Positions 29,738-38,424 of a stretch of DNA of 64,000 nucleotides are shown in pieces. Below the pieces are notes generated by a model. It was not told where the DNA came from. It searched no databases and saw only the letters and a list, made by a program, of their open reading frames with translations. Within the stretch, counting starts at the first letter, position 1, and each line of letters opens with the position of its first letter. This DNA is from Enterovirga rhinocerotis (GTDB lineage: Bacteria > Pseudomonadota > Alphaproteobacteria > Rhizobiales > Beijerinckiaceae). The DNA is taken from assembly GCF_004363955.1 (NCBI RefSeq), contig NZ_SNZR01000011.1, positions 1,054,001 through 1,118,000 on the forward strand, given 5' to 3'. A program made the translations under genes and the position numbers.

Positions 29738-30483
29738 GCCGCTCGGCCCGCCGCCGGGGATCGCGACAGCTCGGCGAGGCCGCGCCCGGGATCGTCGCGG
29801 CCGACGAGCGCGAAGGCCCGCCGATGGACGTCGTCGAGGCCGCTCTCGACGGTACGGCGGACCGCCTCGAGGGCGACCGCGTCGGCATCGCGGTCCACCG
29901 AGACGAAATCGCCGACGACGATGGCGCAGCGGCCGAAGGGGAGGCCGATGCTCGCCTTGTCCCAGCTGTCGAAGGAGAGGCGCCGGCTTGCGGTCACGGC
30001 GACCGGGACGATGGGACGTCCCGAGAGCCGCGCCAGCGTCACGATCCCCTCGCCGCAGCGCCTCGCGATCTTCGGCACGTCGGCGGTGAGGACGATGCTC
30101 TCGTCGTTCGAGAGGGCCTTCAGCATCGCCCGCAGGGCCGCGGCGCCGCCCTTCGCGCGCGGGTCGCGGCCGCGCGCGCCGGACCCTCGGATCGCGTGGA
30201 TCCCGAGTTCCTCGAGGGCGATGGCATTGAACTCACCGTCCCGGGAGCGTGAGACGAGGCTGGCGATCCGGTCCGTGGGACGCCGCAGATAGGGCAGCAT
30301 GAAATGCTGGCCGTGCCACATCGCCACGATCACTGGCCAGTTTGCGTCGAAGGGCGGGTAGGGATCGGCGGGCTCGACGACGATCCGGTTGGTCCGGTGG
30401 ACGAGGCGCAGATAGCCGGCGAGGGCGCGACCGATCGTCCTCTGAACCCCCGGCCGTCGGCCGAATTCCTTGAGCCAGCCCAC
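29734..30483 (-). CDS. DUF374 lysophospholipid acyltransferase family protein
   Basis: A 249-residue membrane-associated acyltransferase. The block WPVIVAMWHGQHFMLPYL near residue 48 carries the acyl-transfer His. Downstream blocks are SRDGEFNAIALEELGIHAIRGSG, IVLTADVPK (the DGPxGP block of DUF374, here degenerate) and the RPIVPVAVTAS strand. It probably acylates a lipid A or phospholipid precursor, given its place between cysQ-DUF4170 and waaA-lpxK. The substitution at the DGP block, where Asp-Val-Pro-Lys stands, is unusual. Confidence 0.8.
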   Translation of the reverse strand: MGWLKEFGRRPGVQRTIGRALAGYLRLVHRTNRIVVEPADPYPPFDANWPVIVAMWHGQHFMLPYLRRPTDRIASLVSRSRDGEFNAIALEELGIHAIRGSGARGRDPRAKGGAAALRAMLKALSNDESIVLTADVPKIARRCGEGIVTLARLSGRPIVPVAVTASRRLSFDSWDKASIGLPFGRCAIVVGDFVSVDRDADAVALEAVRRTVESGLDDVHRRAFALVGRDDPGRGLAELSRSPAAGRAA

Positions 30484-30492
30484 AGCCGCGAC

Positions 30493-30735
30493 TCAGGCGG
30501 CGTCCGGATCGAGCAGGCGGTGCAGGTGGACGACGAAATAGCGCATTTGGGCGTTGTCGACCGTTCCCTGCGCCTTCGCCTTCCAGGCGGTGTAGGCGGT
30601 GGCGTAGTTGGGATAGATGCCGACGATATCGAGCTTCGACAGGTCGCGGAAATCGGCCTTGCCGAGATCCGTCAGTTCGCCGCCGAAGACGAGGTGCAGA
30701 AGCTGTTTGCCGGGTTGTTCAGCGTGTTCGCTCAT
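30493..30735 (-). CDS. DUF4170 family protein
   Basis: An 80-residue protein. Its core LLHLVFGGELTDL...KLDIVGIYPNYATAYTAWKAKAQGTVDNAQMRYFVVHLHRLL is DUF4170, a small soluble family of unknown function found in alphaproteobacterial lipid A operons. Two adjacent ATGs (30738 and 30735) compete; GGAG lies 7 nt from the second, which is preferred. It sits 9 nt before the acyltransferase gene and 29 nt after cysQ, in one operon. Confidence 0.87.
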   Translation of the reverse strand: MSEHAEQPGKQLLHLVFGGELTDLGKADFRDLSKLDIVGIYPNYATAYTAWKAKAQGTVDNAQMRYFVVHLHRLLDPDAA

Positions 30736-30764
30736 CATGTCGCTCCGCGAAGGGGGATCGGACG

Positions 30765-31565
30765 TCACGCTCTGATGGCGTCGATGAGGCCATGTTGCAA
30801 CTGCGAAGGGCTCGCCATCATCTCGGGATGGACGGGCTCGAGCCGATTGTAGCCGATCGGCAGGCCGTCGAGGTCGAACAGCGCGCCGCCGGCCTCGCTC
30901 AGGATCATGTCGGCGGCCGCGATGTCCCAGTCGCGGGCGTTCGACGAGACGAGCCCCACATCGACCGCGCCTTCTGCGACGCGCGCGATGCGGAGCGCGA
31001 GAGAGGGGATGCGCGGCGCCCGCGTCAGGGCCGGATAGCGGCGCGCCAGCCGGTCGACGAAGGGGACCGGCCCCGCAACGCTGGCGGTGTCGAGATCGTG
31101 CCGGGCGGATACCGCCATCCGGCTGCCGTTTCGGAACGCGCCCCGCCCGGCCGTCGCTTCGTAGAGCGTTTCGTGAGCCGGGGCGTTGACGATGCCGAGC
31201 ACCGGACGGCCGGCGACCAGCAGCCCGATCGCGACCGACCAGTCCCGGTTGCCTCCGAGGAACGCGCGGGTGCCGTCGATCGGATCGACGATCCAGACGA
31301 GATCGCGCTCGAGGCGGCGGCGATCGTCCGTGGTCTCCTCGGACAGCCATCCGGCCTCGGGGAGCAATTGGCTGAGATGGACCTTGAGGTAGGTGTCGAC
31401 GGCGACATCCGCCTCCGTCACCGGCGATCCGCCGGCCTTCGACCAGATCCGCGCCGACGTCGAGCGCTCCGGATGGAAGAAGCGCATGGCGAGACGCCCT
31501 GCCTCCTCGGCGATGTCGCGCACGCGGGGCAGAAGGCGGCTGGGGAGTTCGTCGGAGGCGATCAT
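30765..31565 (-). CDS. cysQ: 3'(2'),5'-bisphosphate nucleotidase
   Basis: A 266-residue inositol-monophosphatase-fold enzyme that removes phosphate from PAP or PAPS. Metal ligands are seen in LSEETTDD, IVDPIDGTRAFLGG (DPIDGT core) and the C-terminal DWDIAAADMILSEAGG. ATG 31565 fits the family start (MIASDELPSRLLPRVRDIAEEAG); the frame is open further upstream. It is the first gene of the minus-strand lipid A cluster. PAP removal supports sulfur assimilation and possibly sulfolipid chemistry. Confidence 0.92.
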   Translation of the reverse strand: MIASDELPSRLLPRVRDIAEEAGRLAMRFFHPERSTSARIWSKAGGSPVTEADVAVDTYLKVHLSQLLPEAGWLSEETTDDRRRLERDLVWIVDPIDGTRAFLGGNRDWSVAIGLLVAGRPVLGIVNAPAHETLYEATAGRGAFRNGSRMAVSARHDLDTASVAGPVPFVDRLARRYPALTRAPRIPSLALRIARVAEGAVDVGLVSSNARDWDIAAADMILSEAGGALFDLDGLPIGYNRLEPVHPEMMASPSQLQHGLIDAIRA

Positions 31566-31841
31566 CGAGAGACCGAGCAGTAGGGGAGGGTGGCCGGCCC
31601 GGCAAGCAATCCGAGGCCGCGATGCAAGGCGAAAATTCAAGGTATCGCGGCAAGGCTCCGTTCAGGATGGCGCCGGAAACCAATGGATCCACAAAGCTTT
31701 AACTCTTCCGATTAAGCGCTTTGCGGCCTCCCGCGGGCCAGTCTGCAGCCACTGAACGACCGGGCAACAAGGGTCGTCGGTTCAACGGGCGATCCAGTCG
31801 GGACCATCGGTCCCTCGGATCTTCGGCAGGGCGAGGCGGTG

Positions 31842-32300
31842 ATGGTGTGTGACGGAATAAGGCTGGCGGAGGACGATCGGAGCTTCGAGGCTTCGCCCCT
31901 CCCCGTGATGGACGCGCAGGGATCGGTTCCCGGGGCGGGCCGCCCGGTCGGGCTCGCGCTCGAATTCGAGGAGGGACGGTTCGCGATCCATATCAGCGGT
32001 CCGGACGACGAGCCGCTGGTGACGCTCGGCCTCTACGACCATGAGGACGTGATCGCGGTCTGGCGGGCGATGGCCGCGTCGTCGGGTCTTCCGCTCCTGC
32101 TTCCCGGCCCCGACGGGCGCCTTCAGCAGCCCTATCCGCAGATCGGCCGGCTGGTCGTGGGCGCGTGCATCGAGCGCCGTCGCCTCGGCGTGCTGTCGGG
32201 CCGCAGGCCCCGATTCCTCGCACGCCGCAAGTCCTCCCGGCTGCCGCGCCGGCCCCTCGTCCACCGCAATACCGAGATCGTGGAAGGGCGCGCGCTCTGA
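31842..32300 (+). CDS. DUF6101-like small basic protein
   Basis: A 152-residue protein of unknown function. The central part (VGLALEFEEGRFAIHISGPDDEPLVTLGLYDHEDVIAVWRAMA) then SGLPLLLPGPDGRLQQPYPQIG resembles DUF6101 of Rhizobiales. The C-terminal third is strongly basic (RRRLGVLSGRRPRFLARRKSSRLPRR). Start ATG 31842; a GTG three nt before is also in frame. It is divergent from cysQ across a 276-nt gap in which I see only an AT-richer stretch near 31690-31720. Confidence 0.6.
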   Translation: MVCDGIRLAEDDRSFEASPLPVMDAQGSVPGAGRPVGLALEFEEGRFAIHISGPDDEPLVTLGLYDHEDVIAVWRAMAASSGLPLLLPGPDGRLQQPYPQIGRLVVGACIERRRLGVLSGRRPRFLARRKSSRLPRRPLVHRNTEIVEGRAL

Positions 32301-32356
32301 ACCTTGGGCGAAGCGCGCTCGAATCGTTGTCGTCGCAGCGCCGCGACGGGCTCGGA

Positions 32357-32812
32357 TCAGAGGGCGCCGCGCGGGAGGGCCGTCGAGCCGGTCAGGCCGC
32401 CGCCACCGAGAAGCCCGCCGCCCTGGCCGCTCTTGGCCTGCTTCTCCATCTGCTGGACCTTGGCGGCGATGTTGCAGGCCCGCGCGCGGATCGCCGTGGC
32501 CTTGGCGTGATCGCCCTTGATGCTCTCGATGAAGGAGTCCGGAATCTGGCACCACTCCTTGTTGGTCGTGGTCCATTTCAACAGCGTCTCGCCGTTCGCG
32601 ACCAGGCGGCCGAAGCCTGAACAGGCGAACTTCGCGTCGAGCTGCTTGCCCTTGGCCGGCTGCAGGCTCTGCGCGATCGTCCGGCGCTGGTCGAGGTGCT
32701 TCTGGACATCGCCGCAGCCGGACGCCTGAGCCCAGGCCTGCCCGCTGACGGCGCTAACCGCAATGGCGGCAAGGCCCAATGCGATGGATGGCGCACGCAA
32801 CTTCGGCGACAT
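32357..32812 (-). CDS. exported four-cysteine protein of unknown function
   Basis: A 151-residue protein with a signal peptide (residues 1-28, ending GQAWAQ). The mature part is helical, with four Cys (GCGDVQKHL, FACSGFG, EWCQIP, ARACNIA) that could form two disulfides in the periplasm. The C-terminal tail is Gly-rich. ATG 32812 is chosen since it gives a clean signal peptide; the frame is open to 32914. No family is recognised. It is divergent from rsmE. Confidence 0.75.
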   Translation of the reverse strand: MSPKLRAPSIALGLAAIAVSAVSGQAWAQASGCGDVQKHLDQRRTIAQSLQPAKGKQLDAKFACSGFGRLVANGETLLKWTTTNKEWCQIPDSFIESIKGDHAKATAIRARACNIAAKVQQMEKQAKSGQGGGLLGGGGLTGSTALPRGAL

Positions 32813-32966
32813 GATCGTCCCCCCAAATCTCGACCCTGCTCGGACGAGGAAAAATAGCACGGATCCGGAAAGCGTTGGAAACGGCCGCATCGGATCGATG
32901 ATAACCGAAAACACGAGATTGTGGCGTCTTTTGCGTCACTGCTGAACGAGAGTGCCGGAGACCGAC

Positions 32967-33710
32967 TTGGCAGAATACGATTTTGCGGCCCAGCGGCTGT
33001 TCGTCGATTCGGATCTCGCGGCCGATGCCCTCGTTCCGCTCGAGCGCCAGGCGGCGCATTATCTGTTGTCGGTCCTGCGGCTCGGCGCCGGCGATGCGAT
33101 CCACGTCTTCAACGGGCGAGACGGCGAATGGCGCGCCGTGGTCGAGCCGTCGGGGCGGAAGGCGGCCCATCTGCGCGTCGGCAGCCGCGTCAGGGAGCAG
33201 ACCGCCCGGCCCGACCTCGCCTTGCTCTTCGCGCCGCTGAAACATGCCCGGCTCGACTACATGGTGCAGAAGGCCGTCGAGATGGGCGTCTCCGAGCTTC
33301 GCCCCGTCCTGACGCGGCGGACGGTCGCGACGCGGGTCAATCTCGAGCGCATGCGCGCGAATGCGGTCGAGGCCGCCGAACAATGCGGCGTCCTCGCGCT
33401 GCCCGGCATCGTCCCGGAGGCGCGCCTGCCGCAGGCTCTCGACGCACTTCCGGCCGATCGCCTCGTCGTCTTCTGCGACGAGGACGCGCCGGTGGTGGAC
33501 CCGGTCGCGGCGCTGGCATCGGCCGGTCCGGCGGTGGGATTCGCGCTCGTGATCGGCCCGGAAGGCGGTTTCGACCCCTCGGAGCGCGAGGCGATCCTCG
33601 CGCGCCCCCGTGTCTGCCGGCTCTCGCTCGGGCCCCGCATTCTCCGCGCCGATACGGCCGCGGTCGCGGCGCTGGCCGTCCTCCAGTCCGCGCTCGGGGA
33701 CTGGAGGTGA
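32967..33710 (+). CDS. rsmE: 16S rRNA (uracil-1498-N3) methyltransferase
   Basis: A 247-residue SPOUT methyltransferase. The N-terminal PUA-like domain covers residues about 1-70. The trefoil-knot SAM site is visible as LVIGPEGGFDPSERE and LSLGPRILRADTAAVAALAV near the C-terminus. MVQKAVEMGVSELRPVLTRRT is also typical. A TTG start at 32967 is preferred because it gives MAEYDFAAQRLFVD, the family N-terminus, with GGAG 6 nt upstream; GTG 32952 would add five residues. Confidence 0.9.
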   Translation: MAEYDFAAQRLFVDSDLAADALVPLERQAAHYLLSVLRLGAGDAIHVFNGRDGEWRAVVEPSGRKAAHLRVGSRVREQTARPDLALLFAPLKHARLDYMVQKAVEMGVSELRPVLTRRTVATRVNLERMRANAVEAAEQCGVLALPGIVPEARLPQALDALPADRLVVFCDEDAPVVDPVAALASAGPAVGFALVIGPEGGFDPSEREAILARPRVCRLSLGPRILRADTAAVAALAVLQSALGDWR

Positions 33711-33833
33711 TGCGCAAGCCTGAGACCGTCGTTGCAGCCTCCCTCATGGAGCCCTATAGCCGAGCGCCCTTGGAGCGTCGCTGTTCGGCTCGCTCCGTCT
33801 TGCGGGTTTCGTCCCGCCCAGCCGAGGTTGCCC

Positions 33834-35207
33834 ATGGCGCGTGACGTCACCGACGCGACACCGATCTCGTCGCGTGACGAGATGGTGGCCTGGGTCGAAG
33901 CCGGCGAGAAGCCCTCCTCCCAGTGGAGGATCGGCACGGAACACGAGAAGATCCCCTTCTACCGGGCCGGTCATCGGCCCGTTCCCTATGAGGGCGAGCG
34001 GGGGATTCGGGCCCTGGTCGACGGACTTGGGCGGGCGATCGGCTGGGAGCCGATCGTGGAGGATGGCCGGCCCATCGGCCTCGCGGATCAGGCCGGAGGC
34101 GGGGCGATCTCGCTCGAACCGGGCGGGCAGTTCGAATTGTCGGGCGCACCGCTCCAGACGGTCCATGAGACGGCGCGTGAGCTCGAGCAGCATCTCGCGG
34201 CGGTTCGGGGCGTCGCCGATCCACTCGGCATCGGCTTCCTGACGCTCGGCATGAGTCCCGCCTGGACCCGCGCCGAGACGCCGGTCATGCCCAAGGGCCG
34301 CTACGGCATCATGGCCGCCTATATGCCGAAGGTCGGACAGCTCGGCCTCGACATGATGTTCAGGACGTCGACCGTCCAGACCAATCTCGATTTCGGCTCC
34401 GAGGCCGACATGGTCGCCAAGCTTCGCCTGTCGCTGGCGCTTCAGCCGATCGCGACCGCGCTGTTCGCGAACTCTCCCTTCACCGACGGCAAGCCGAACG
34501 GCTTCGTGTCGATGCGCTCCGAGATCTGGCGCGACACAGACCGGGCGCGGACGGGCATGCTGCCCTTCGTGTTCGACGAGGGCATGGGCTACGAGGCCTA
34601 TGTCGACTACGCGCTCGACGTGCCGATGTATTTCGTCAAGCGCGGCGACACCTACCACGACGTGACCGGGCAGTCGTTCCGCGACCTGCTCGCCGGCCGG
34701 CTGCCGGGGCTTCCGGGCGAGAGAGCCACGTCGTCGGACTGGGCGAATCACCTCTCGACCATCTTCCCGGAGGTCCGCCTCAAGCGTTTCCTCGAGATGC
34801 GGGGTTCCGATGTCGGGCCCCCCGAGATGATCGTCGCCCAGAGCGCGTTCTGGACGGGGCTTCTGTACGATTCGGCCGCGCTCGACGGCGCGATGGAGAT
34901 CGTCCGCGGCTGGTCGGCCGAGCAGCGTCAGGGGCTCCGCGATGAGGTGCCGCGACAGGGCCTGCGGGCGACGATCGCGGGCCGGACGGTGCGCGAGGTG
35001 TCGCGCGAGGTCCTGGCCCTGGCGCGAGCGGGGCTCGCCAAGCGGGCCCGCGCCGATGAAGGCGGGAGCGACGAGACCCGGCATCTCGATGTCCTCGACG
35101 CCATCGTCGCGGACGGACGCACACAGGCTGATGCCTGGCTGGACCGGTTCAACGGCGACTGGGGAGGCTCCGTCGAGCCGGCCTTCGACGAGGCGGTGTT
35201 CGGCTGA
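33834..35207 (+). CDS. gshA: glutamate-cysteine ligase, plant/alphaproteobacterial type
   Basis: A 457-residue enzyme that makes gamma-glutamylcysteine, the first step to glutathione. Family marks are QWRIGTEHEKIPF (Glu metal ligands), GGAISLEPGGQFELSGAPL and FRTSTVQTNLDFGSE. A Cys pair as in the plant redox switch is not evident; the protein has essentially no Cys. Upstream lies 123 nt containing no gene. gshB is not in the window. Confidence 0.95.
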   Translation: MARDVTDATPISSRDEMVAWVEAGEKPSSQWRIGTEHEKIPFYRAGHRPVPYEGERGIRALVDGLGRAIGWEPIVEDGRPIGLADQAGGGAISLEPGGQFELSGAPLQTVHETARELEQHLAAVRGVADPLGIGFLTLGMSPAWTRAETPVMPKGRYGIMAAYMPKVGQLGLDMMFRTSTVQTNLDFGSEADMVAKLRLSLALQPIATALFANSPFTDGKPNGFVSMRSEIWRDTDRARTGMLPFVFDEGMGYEAYVDYALDVPMYFVKRGDTYHDVTGQSFRDLLAGRLPGLPGERATSSDWANHLSTIFPEVRLKRFLEMRGSDVGPPEMIVAQSAFWTGLLYDSAALDGAMEIVRGWSAEQRQGLRDEVPRQGLRATIAGRTVREVSREVLALARAGLAKRARADEGGSDETRHLDVLDAIVADGRTQADAWLDRFNGDWGGSVEPAFDEAVFG

Positions 35208-35528
35208 GTCGCCGACCGGATGAGGGCGGCGCTTCCGGCGTCGCCGTGTTCCGCATCGAGCGATGCGCCCGTCGGCCCGTCCTGCCATGCAGCCAGGACA
35301 ATACCCCTCAGCCTTGAAATTTCGTGCGATTTAGGGCAAATGCGCGCCCGAGCCCGGCAAGCGTGACGACGTCTCGCCCATCGCGGCCGGGCTCTGCCCT
35401 CCGACCCATGGGACAGGAGCCGCGTCCGATCCGGACGCGTCACGGCTTTCGCCGGGGTGAAGGGGCGGAACAGGCACGCCGAGCGGCATCATGGATGACG
35501 TGAGGCGCGCCGCTGCAAGGAGCAGAAT
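35208..35528. other. 321-nt intergenic region between gshA and the DUF6481 gene
   Basis: No gene is seen. The left end (35213-35245, GACCGGATGAGGGCGGCGC) resembles a decayed fragment of repeat family B found at 63025-63174. An AT-rich patch at 35314-35340 (TTGAAATTTCGTGCGATTTAGG) may carry a promoter, but no clean -10 is spaced correctly. AGGAG at 35518-35522 is the ribosome-binding site of the next gene. Confidence 0.45.
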
Positions 35529-35888
35529 TTGCTGAAGGACCACAAGTTTACCGAGCGCGCGTCGAATTCGGTTGCCGCCAAGCAGGCGATGCTGGAGCGT
35601 TTCAGGTCGCGCCCCAGCGTGGATGACCCCGAGGTGCAGGCCCGCCGGGCCGAGCGTGCGGCCATCGCGGCAGCTCGCGAGGCGCGGAAGGCGGAGCGTG
35701 AGCGTCTGCGCCGTGAGGACGAGGCTCGTCGCGAGGCCGAACGCATCGCCTTCGAAGCGGCCGAGGCCGAGCGCAAGGCGCGCGAGGAAAGCGAGCGGGT
35801 CGAGCGCGAATTGGCTCTCGAGGCGGCTCGCAAGGCAGCCCGCGACGCCCGCTACGCGGCTCGCAAGGCGGCCAAGCGCCGAAAGTAA
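35529..35888 (+). CDS. DUF6481 family coiled-coil protein
   Basis: A 119-residue, highly charged protein starting at TTG 35529 with AGGAG six nt upstream. After KFTERASNSVAAKQAMLERFRSRP the sequence is one long helix of Ala, Arg and Glu repeats (residues 35-110) predicted to form a coiled coil, ending ARDARYAARKAAKRRK. This is the DUF6481 pattern in alphaproteobacteria. The function is unknown; the basic tail may bind nucleic acid. Confidence 0.78.
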   Translation: MLKDHKFTERASNSVAAKQAMLERFRSRPSVDDPEVQARRAERAAIAAAREARKAERERLRREDEARREAERIAFEAAEAERKAREESERVERELALEAARKAARDARYAARKAAKRRK

Positions 35889-35955
35889 TAAGACCGAGAC
35901 AGGTTTTTCGTCTGTCTTCGAGAACGGGCCGTGATAGGCTCGTCTCGGAGACGCC

Positions 35956-36849
35956 ATGGTCAATCTCTTCGACATCGCCCGCCAATCCGGCAGCGGTATG
36001 GGCCTCGACATCTTGTCGAGGCAGTTCGGACTCGCGCCTGCGCAGACGATCCGTGCGGTCGAGGCCGTGCTTCCCGCCTTCACGCTCGCCTTCCAGCGCG
36101 CCGCGCTCGATCCGGCTGCGTTCGGCGAGCTGATGCGCACGATCGGATCCGGCCGCTACGCTCCCTTCTACGACGCGCCGAACGCGGCTCAGGCGGCCGC
36201 GAATGGCGGCGCGATTCTCGATCAGCTCTTCAAGTCGCCGGAGGCGAGCGGGCAGATCGCGGCTCAGGCCGCGGCGCTCGCCGGCGTCGGCACGCAGGCG
36301 CTTCAGGAAATGATGCCGGCTCTCGCCGCGACGATCGCGGGCGGCGCCTTCCGGGTGGCGACGGTCGAGGGATTTGCCGATCACCTGCGCCAGTGGGGCG
36401 ATGCCCTGAAATCGGCGAGCGTGCGCATCAATCCCCCGCGGCCCCAGGATCCCTGGTCGGCGTGGCAGGACGCGGTGTCGTCGATGATGGGCGTGCGGCC
36501 CGAGCCGGCGCCGGCCGCGCCCCCCGCCTCCGCCGAACCCGCGACGGTGCTCGACGCCTGGGTGGCCATGGTGGGCAGCATGATGGGCGCTGCTGCTCCC
36601 GAGGCAGGGACGACGGGGTCTTCGTCCTCCTCCGAGCCCGATGCGGTCGCCCAATCCGGTGAGAGCCCGGCGCAGGCGGATTCCGACCCCGGGAGCGATG
36701 CTCCCGAGGCGGAGTCGAAAGCCGGCGAGCCGAACCCCTTCGCGGCCTTGTCCGAGATCTTCGAGAGCGGCCGCACCATCCAGGACCAGCATCTCGCCGC
36801 CTTCCAGTCGATCCTGGACGGCGTCTGGGGACAGTCGCGCCCGACCTGA
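35956..36849 (+). CDS. DUF937-domain protein
   Basis: A 297-residue protein. Residues 3-150 match DUF937: NLFDIARQSGSGMGLDILSRQFGLAPAQTIRAVEAVLPAF, a repeat of short helices. Residues 165-250 are Pro/Ala/Ser/Asp-rich and probably disordered. The C-terminus (PFAALSEIFESGRTIQDQHLAAFQSILDGVWG) forms a helix pair reminiscent of phasins. No signal peptide is seen. The function is unknown. It is convergent with the DUF1127 gene, the two ends separated by 11 nt within a palindrome. Confidence 0.8.
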   Translation: MVNLFDIARQSGSGMGLDILSRQFGLAPAQTIRAVEAVLPAFTLAFQRAALDPAAFGELMRTIGSGRYAPFYDAPNAAQAAANGGAILDQLFKSPEASGQIAAQAAALAGVGTQALQEMMPALAATIAGGAFRVATVEGFADHLRQWGDALKSASVRINPPRPQDPWSAWQDAVSSMMGVRPEPAPAAPPASAEPATVLDAWVAMVGSMMGAAAPEAGTTGSSSSSEPDAVAQSGESPAQADSDPGSDAPEAESKAGEPNPFAALSEIFESGRTIQDQHLAAFQSILDGVWGQSRPT

Positions 36850-36865
36850 CGGCCGGGCCGTCAGG
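36845..36865. terminator. candidate bidirectional terminator hairpin
   Basis: CCTGACGGCC (36845-36854) and GGCCGTCAGG (36856-36865) pair perfectly. The hairpin contains the stop codons of both convergent genes. No T-run follows on either side, so termination would be inefficient or Rho-assisted. Confidence 0.45.
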
Positions 36866-37190
36866 CGGCTGCTTTCTCACACGGGTCCGGCGTTACGCAC
36901 CGCATCGCAACCTCTCGCGTGCGGGGTCGAAGCCTGATGTCCGTGCGTCGAAGGTAGGCTCCTACGGAGCCATCCCCACCGCGGCCTTTGTGCGAACCCC
37001 GCATGATGTCGTAGCGCAGCAGGCCGATATCCCTGAGCATCCGGTCGTCGAGTTCATGGAGCCGCGCGAGTTCCCGGCGCACAGCCACCCCTTGCCAGAT
37101 GGCTCGGATGGACGAGACGGCACGGCGGATCACGCCGCCTGGGCGGAATGCAGTCTCGGCGGAAGTGGGCTGTTGGTCGAGCGGTGTCAT
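36861..37190 (-). CDS. DUF1127-domain small protein
   Basis: A 109-residue protein with the arginine-rich DUF1127 motif in the middle: WQGVAVRRELARLHELDDRMLRDIGLLRYDI. DUF1127 proteins of Rhizobiales include RNA-binding and phosphate- or stress-linked small proteins. The C-terminal 40 residues are basic and not conserved. It is divergently arranged from a LysR gene across 147 nt, a pairing common in this order, so the regulator probably controls it. Confidence 0.8.
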   Translation of the reverse strand: MTPLDQQPTSAETAFRPGGVIRRAVSSIRAIWQGVAVRRELARLHELDDRMLRDIGLLRYDIMRGSHKGRGGDGSVGAYLRRTDIRLRPRTREVAMRCVTPDPCEKAAA

Positions 37191-37337
37191 GGCGTGTCCG
37201 GAACGGCCTCCTGATGGTCTCTGGCGGAGCGGAGCCGCGGAAAGGCGCGGCCGGAGGACTATCGGCGCGCAAAATCTATGAGTAAAACGAATGCTTGAGA
37301 TGAGACGCATCACGTTTCCGTGATGGAGTTTGCGCCC

Positions 37338-38234
37338 ATGCCGACCATGCTGGACATCGATCAGCTTCGGACCCTCGTCGCGATCGCCGATACGGGCTCG
37401 TTCACGCGGGCGGCGGAGATCGTGCACAAGACGCAATCGGCGGTCTCGATGCAGATGAAGCGTCTCGAGGAGAGGATCGGCCGCGAACTTTTCGAGCGAG
37501 ATGGGCGGACGTCGCGACTGAACGAGGACGGCGAACGGCTCCTCGATTACGCGAGACGCATCGTGCGGCTGAATGGCGAATGCGTGGCGGCCCTGTCGGA
37601 TAGCGACCTGACCGGCCGCGTCCGCCTCGGCCTGCCGGACGATTACGTCGATCGCTACCTTCCCGAGATCCTCGCGACCTTCGCCCGATCGAACCCGCGT
37701 GCCGAGGTGACGGTCGTCTGCGAGCCGACGCCGCATCTCGTCGAAGCGATGCGGACCGGCGATCTCGACCTTGCGATCGTCACCCATACCGATGGCCGTG
37801 GCGGATCGGAGATCGTGCGCGTCGAGCAGTTGCTCTGGGTGACGTCGGCCCGCCACTGCGTTCACGACGAGGACCCGCTGCCGCTCGCGACAGGGCGCGC
37901 GAATTGCTGCTGGCGCCACGCGGCCGTCTCTGCCCTCGGCGAGGTCGGCCGGGCCTATCGCACGGCCTATGTGAGCTGGAACTCGACGGCCGTCGGGGCC
38001 GCGGTCTTGGCCGGGCTCGCCGTCTCGATCCTCCCGGAGAGCGCCGTGAAGTCCGGGATGCGCATTTTGGGCGCTCGGGACGGCTTTCCGCCTCTTCCGA
38101 CCTCGAAGATCGGCTTGATCCAGGCAGCTTCGGGGAGCAACGATCTGGCCGACGCGCTGGCGGACCAGATCCGGGTCAATCTCGACAATCTCGGATCGGG
38201 ACGGCTCGTCGGGCTGGCGGACGCGGCGGAATGA
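37338..38234 (+). CDS. LysR-family transcriptional regulator
   Basis: A 298-residue regulator. The N-terminal helix-turn-helix reads LDIDQLRTLVAIADTGSFTRAAEIVHKTQSAVSMQMKRLEERIGRELFERD. A periplasmic-binding-like effector domain starts near residue 93 (GRVRLGLPDDYVDRYLPEIL). ATG 37338 has GGAG 9 nt upstream; ATG 37323 in the same frame has none. The effector is unknown. The intergenic region has TGAG repeats at about 37281-37305, which may include its binding site. It belongs to the group that faces DUF1127 genes. Confidence 0.88.
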   Translation: MPTMLDIDQLRTLVAIADTGSFTRAAEIVHKTQSAVSMQMKRLEERIGRELFERDGRTSRLNEDGERLLDYARRIVRLNGECVAALSDSDLTGRVRLGLPDDYVDRYLPEILATFARSNPRAEVTVVCEPTPHLVEAMRTGDLDLAIVTHTDGRGGSEIVRVEQLLWVTSARHCVHDEDPLPLATGRANCCWRHAAVSALGEVGRAYRTAYVSWNSTAVGAAVLAGLAVSILPESAVKSGMRILGARDGFPPLPTSKIGLIQAASGSNDLADALADQIRVNLDNLGSGRLVGLADAAE

Positions 38235-38250
38235 CGGGGGAAGGTCGCGC

Positions 38251-38424
38251 TCAGCTTCCGCTCAGATGGGTTTTGAACGCCGTCTCGATGGTGCCGTAGA
38301 GCGATCCGGTGCCGGTTGCCATCATGTTCAGGCCGCCCACGATCGCGATCGAGATCAGGCCCGCGATGAGGGCATACTCGATCGCCGTCGCGCCGCCCGC
38401 GTCATGACGCCATCTCTTGAACAT
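38251..38424 (-). CDS. Flp/Fap-type pilin
   Basis: A 57-residue type IVb prepilin. After a short basic leader (MFKRWRHDAG) the cleavage region GATAIEYALIAGLISIAIVGG has the G-x4-E-Y signature and a hydrophobic helix of about 20 residues. The prepilin peptidase would cut after Gly. No tad/cpa genes lie nearby, so this is an orphan pilin. It ends 16 nt from the end of the convergent LysR gene. Confidence 0.9.
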   Translation of the reverse strand: MFKRWRHDAGGATAIEYALIAGLISIAIVGGLNMMATGTGSLYGTIETAFKTHLSGS

